From Brachynemurus nebulosus (lineage: Eukaryota > Arthropoda > Insecta > Neuroptera > Myrmeleontidae): a stretch of DNA of 64,000 bases. The DNA lies in NCBI GenBank assembly GCA_035578155.1, contig JAPWDM010000049.1, positions 1,010,663 through 1,074,662 on the forward strand, given 5' to 3'. The translations under genes were made by a program, and so were the position numbers. Every line of letters begins with the position of its first letter. The stretch's first letter is position 1. Positions 62,531 to 64,000 of this stretch are shown here, in pieces. The notes beneath the pieces are model-generated. The model was not told where the DNA came from, did no database searches, and worked only from the letters and a program-made list of their open reading frames with translations.

Positions 62531-64000
62531 GCTATTTATTTGAAACCTCTTTTGGGTCTGTAATACCCTAAAGGACAATTCTAACCTCACGCTAACTTCT
62601 TCCATAATTCAATAGTATTTGAAAAGAAATTTCTCCAGAATTCTGGGCAACGTAATATAATATAGCAGCCAATGTTAGCCTGGAATTGTTTAGCTTCCTA
62701 ACAGTAAAAAAATTTTCAAAATCGGTTAAGTAGTTTATTTTGGATGCTTTTGATGGGATAAATATATAGATTCATAAGATCGAGAGTTATATCCCGTTAT
62801 CAAACGAAAAACCTAATATAGTTAACACACAGTTATTTGTTTAGCACTGGTTAACAAGCTCGTTACTTCTAACATTTTGCCCTTTTATTTGCCCTCCCAG
62901 CAATAAAATTGTATGTGTGTGTTAAATGTACGGATCTGATTTTCATTCCAATATGTAGGAAAAAATTATTTTATGTCTACTATTTTAGATAAAATTAATT
63001 TCACACAACCACATCTCTGCTAATTTAATCTAAAATTACCCTTACTATATTTCTCTTATTTATAAAAGCAATTTATTGACGTGGTGCATGCTGCTTGTTG
63101 CAATAAAATCACTAGGTACGAATTTATATTATCATCTGCAACCATTCAAATATTTCATAGTATTATAATTTAAATGTGCGGTTCAATGCGATAATAATAT
63201 TCCCCATTATGCGTACACCAAATGTGTCACTGATTGATAAAAGTTTCGAATCACTCACTTGCTTTCCCAACTGTATACCGTATCTGTAGCAATAGATGTG
63301 CGATATGATGCAGATGAGAGAAATATTATTCGTATTTTTGTATTGGCATATTGTGGCTCACATAATCCATTTCATAGCTCCATAACTTTGTGCTTGTAGC
63401 ACTAGATATGTACACGTAATATGTGCTGTGAGTTTGAAATCAATGCATGCAATCATGTCCTATGTCAGTATACAAGTGGATGCTGGGTATACAATCTACA
63501 TACATAGTTAAACAATTACCAAATATCAAATGATTTACATTATCACCTACCATTTATTTAAGCTGTACAACTGAATTGAGAGGGATCGTATATAATATTG
63601 GTTATATTTACACTAATATACGAAAATTTGCGGTTAGTTTTATACGTCTATTGAGTTCAGTTCATTAGCTTTACGATCACAATATTTACAGTATTTTAAA
63701 ATGTTGAAATTCTGGTTAATGGTTTATGATTTTTGAAGTTTATCACTACTGGGACTTGCTTCTCAAGGTCGAACGAGATTCATCACTATATTTTTCTTTT
63801 AAAAATTATAATTATCGAAGTATGTAGTCTGAGCTGTGTTATAATATTGAAATGAGTATATGTGCTTAAAGCAGTCGTCCTAAATAAATGTTTAAAGAGT
63901 ATATAATATATGGATAATATATCGGTTAATTTTGCTTCGCATGTATTAGATATACTGTAACTGCTGACTTTTGTTGTTCTGCTCCTATTCAATAAAAGAA
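62530..64000. other. Unassigned stretch with a repeat fragment
   Basis: A fragment at 62690-62745 (TAACAGTAAAAAAATTTTCA.. AATCGGTTAAG) matches the ~120-bp-unit repeat of 20.2 and 33.8 kb in the inverted sense. Nothing else is supported up to the window end. Confidence 0.45.

Overview
The window looks like AT-rich intergenic and intronic DNA from an arthropod nuclear genome, most likely an insect. The reasons are spliced GT-AG exons of one conserved gene, many long (TA)n arrays, several non-LTR retrotransposon clades, mariner/Tc1, hAT-like and PIF/Harbinger-like elements, and no operons. The species cannot be named from this sequence. Only one host gene is convincing: an hnRNP C/RALY-type RNA-binding protein, with two coding exons on the + strand at 46.8-47.8 kb. 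Everything else that can be recognised is mobile or repetitive DNA.

Layout. At 2.4-5.9 kb there is a foldback repeat, an array of ~155-bp units and the 3' tail of a Dong/R4-type retrotransposon. A decayed coiled-coil-ORF1 LINE lies at 7.2-10.2 kb (- strand). Two large foldback repeats follow at 11.3-12.7 kb, then a (TA)n block at 13 kb and a mariner remnant at 14.06-15.2 kb. A 32-bp minisatellite repeat is at 18 kb, a ~120-bp-unit repeat at 20.2-21.6 kb, and a PIF/Harbinger-like element with TAA duplications at 22.9-24.0 kb. A Tc1-like MITE is at 31.2-31.9 kb. A 5.16-kb hAT-like element with an exact 8-bp target duplication spans 33.16-38.32 kb. A Dong/R4-type reverse transcriptase gene is at 40.5-42.3 kb.

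The region 45.0-46.5 kb is a nest of palindromes containing four pieces of a tRNA-Thr-derived SINE. The hnRNP gene follows, with a mariner remnant in its second visible intron. The GC-richer block at 51.06-59.47 kb holds a nearly complete I-group LINE (- strand): ORF1 with zinc knuckles, then ORF2 with endonuclease, reverse transcriptase and RNase H. This LINE sits head-to-tail in the tail of a second, partial copy. The last 4.5 kb is mostly unrecognised and contains a second 32-bp minisatellite.

The most unusual signal is in the 3' untranslated region of the I-group LINE. It is a string of about nine consecutive stem-loops separated by a recurring TCTGTGATA-type spacer (on the RNA strand). 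The second copy in the window preserves the stems, with compensatory base-pair changes in two of them. This suggests a structured RNA, perhaps the platform its reverse transcriptase recognises. Other strong findings are the long hAT-like element with exact 8-bp duplications, the inverted SINE cluster, and an apparent join between an AP-endonuclease-type start and a Dong/R4-type reverse transcriptase.
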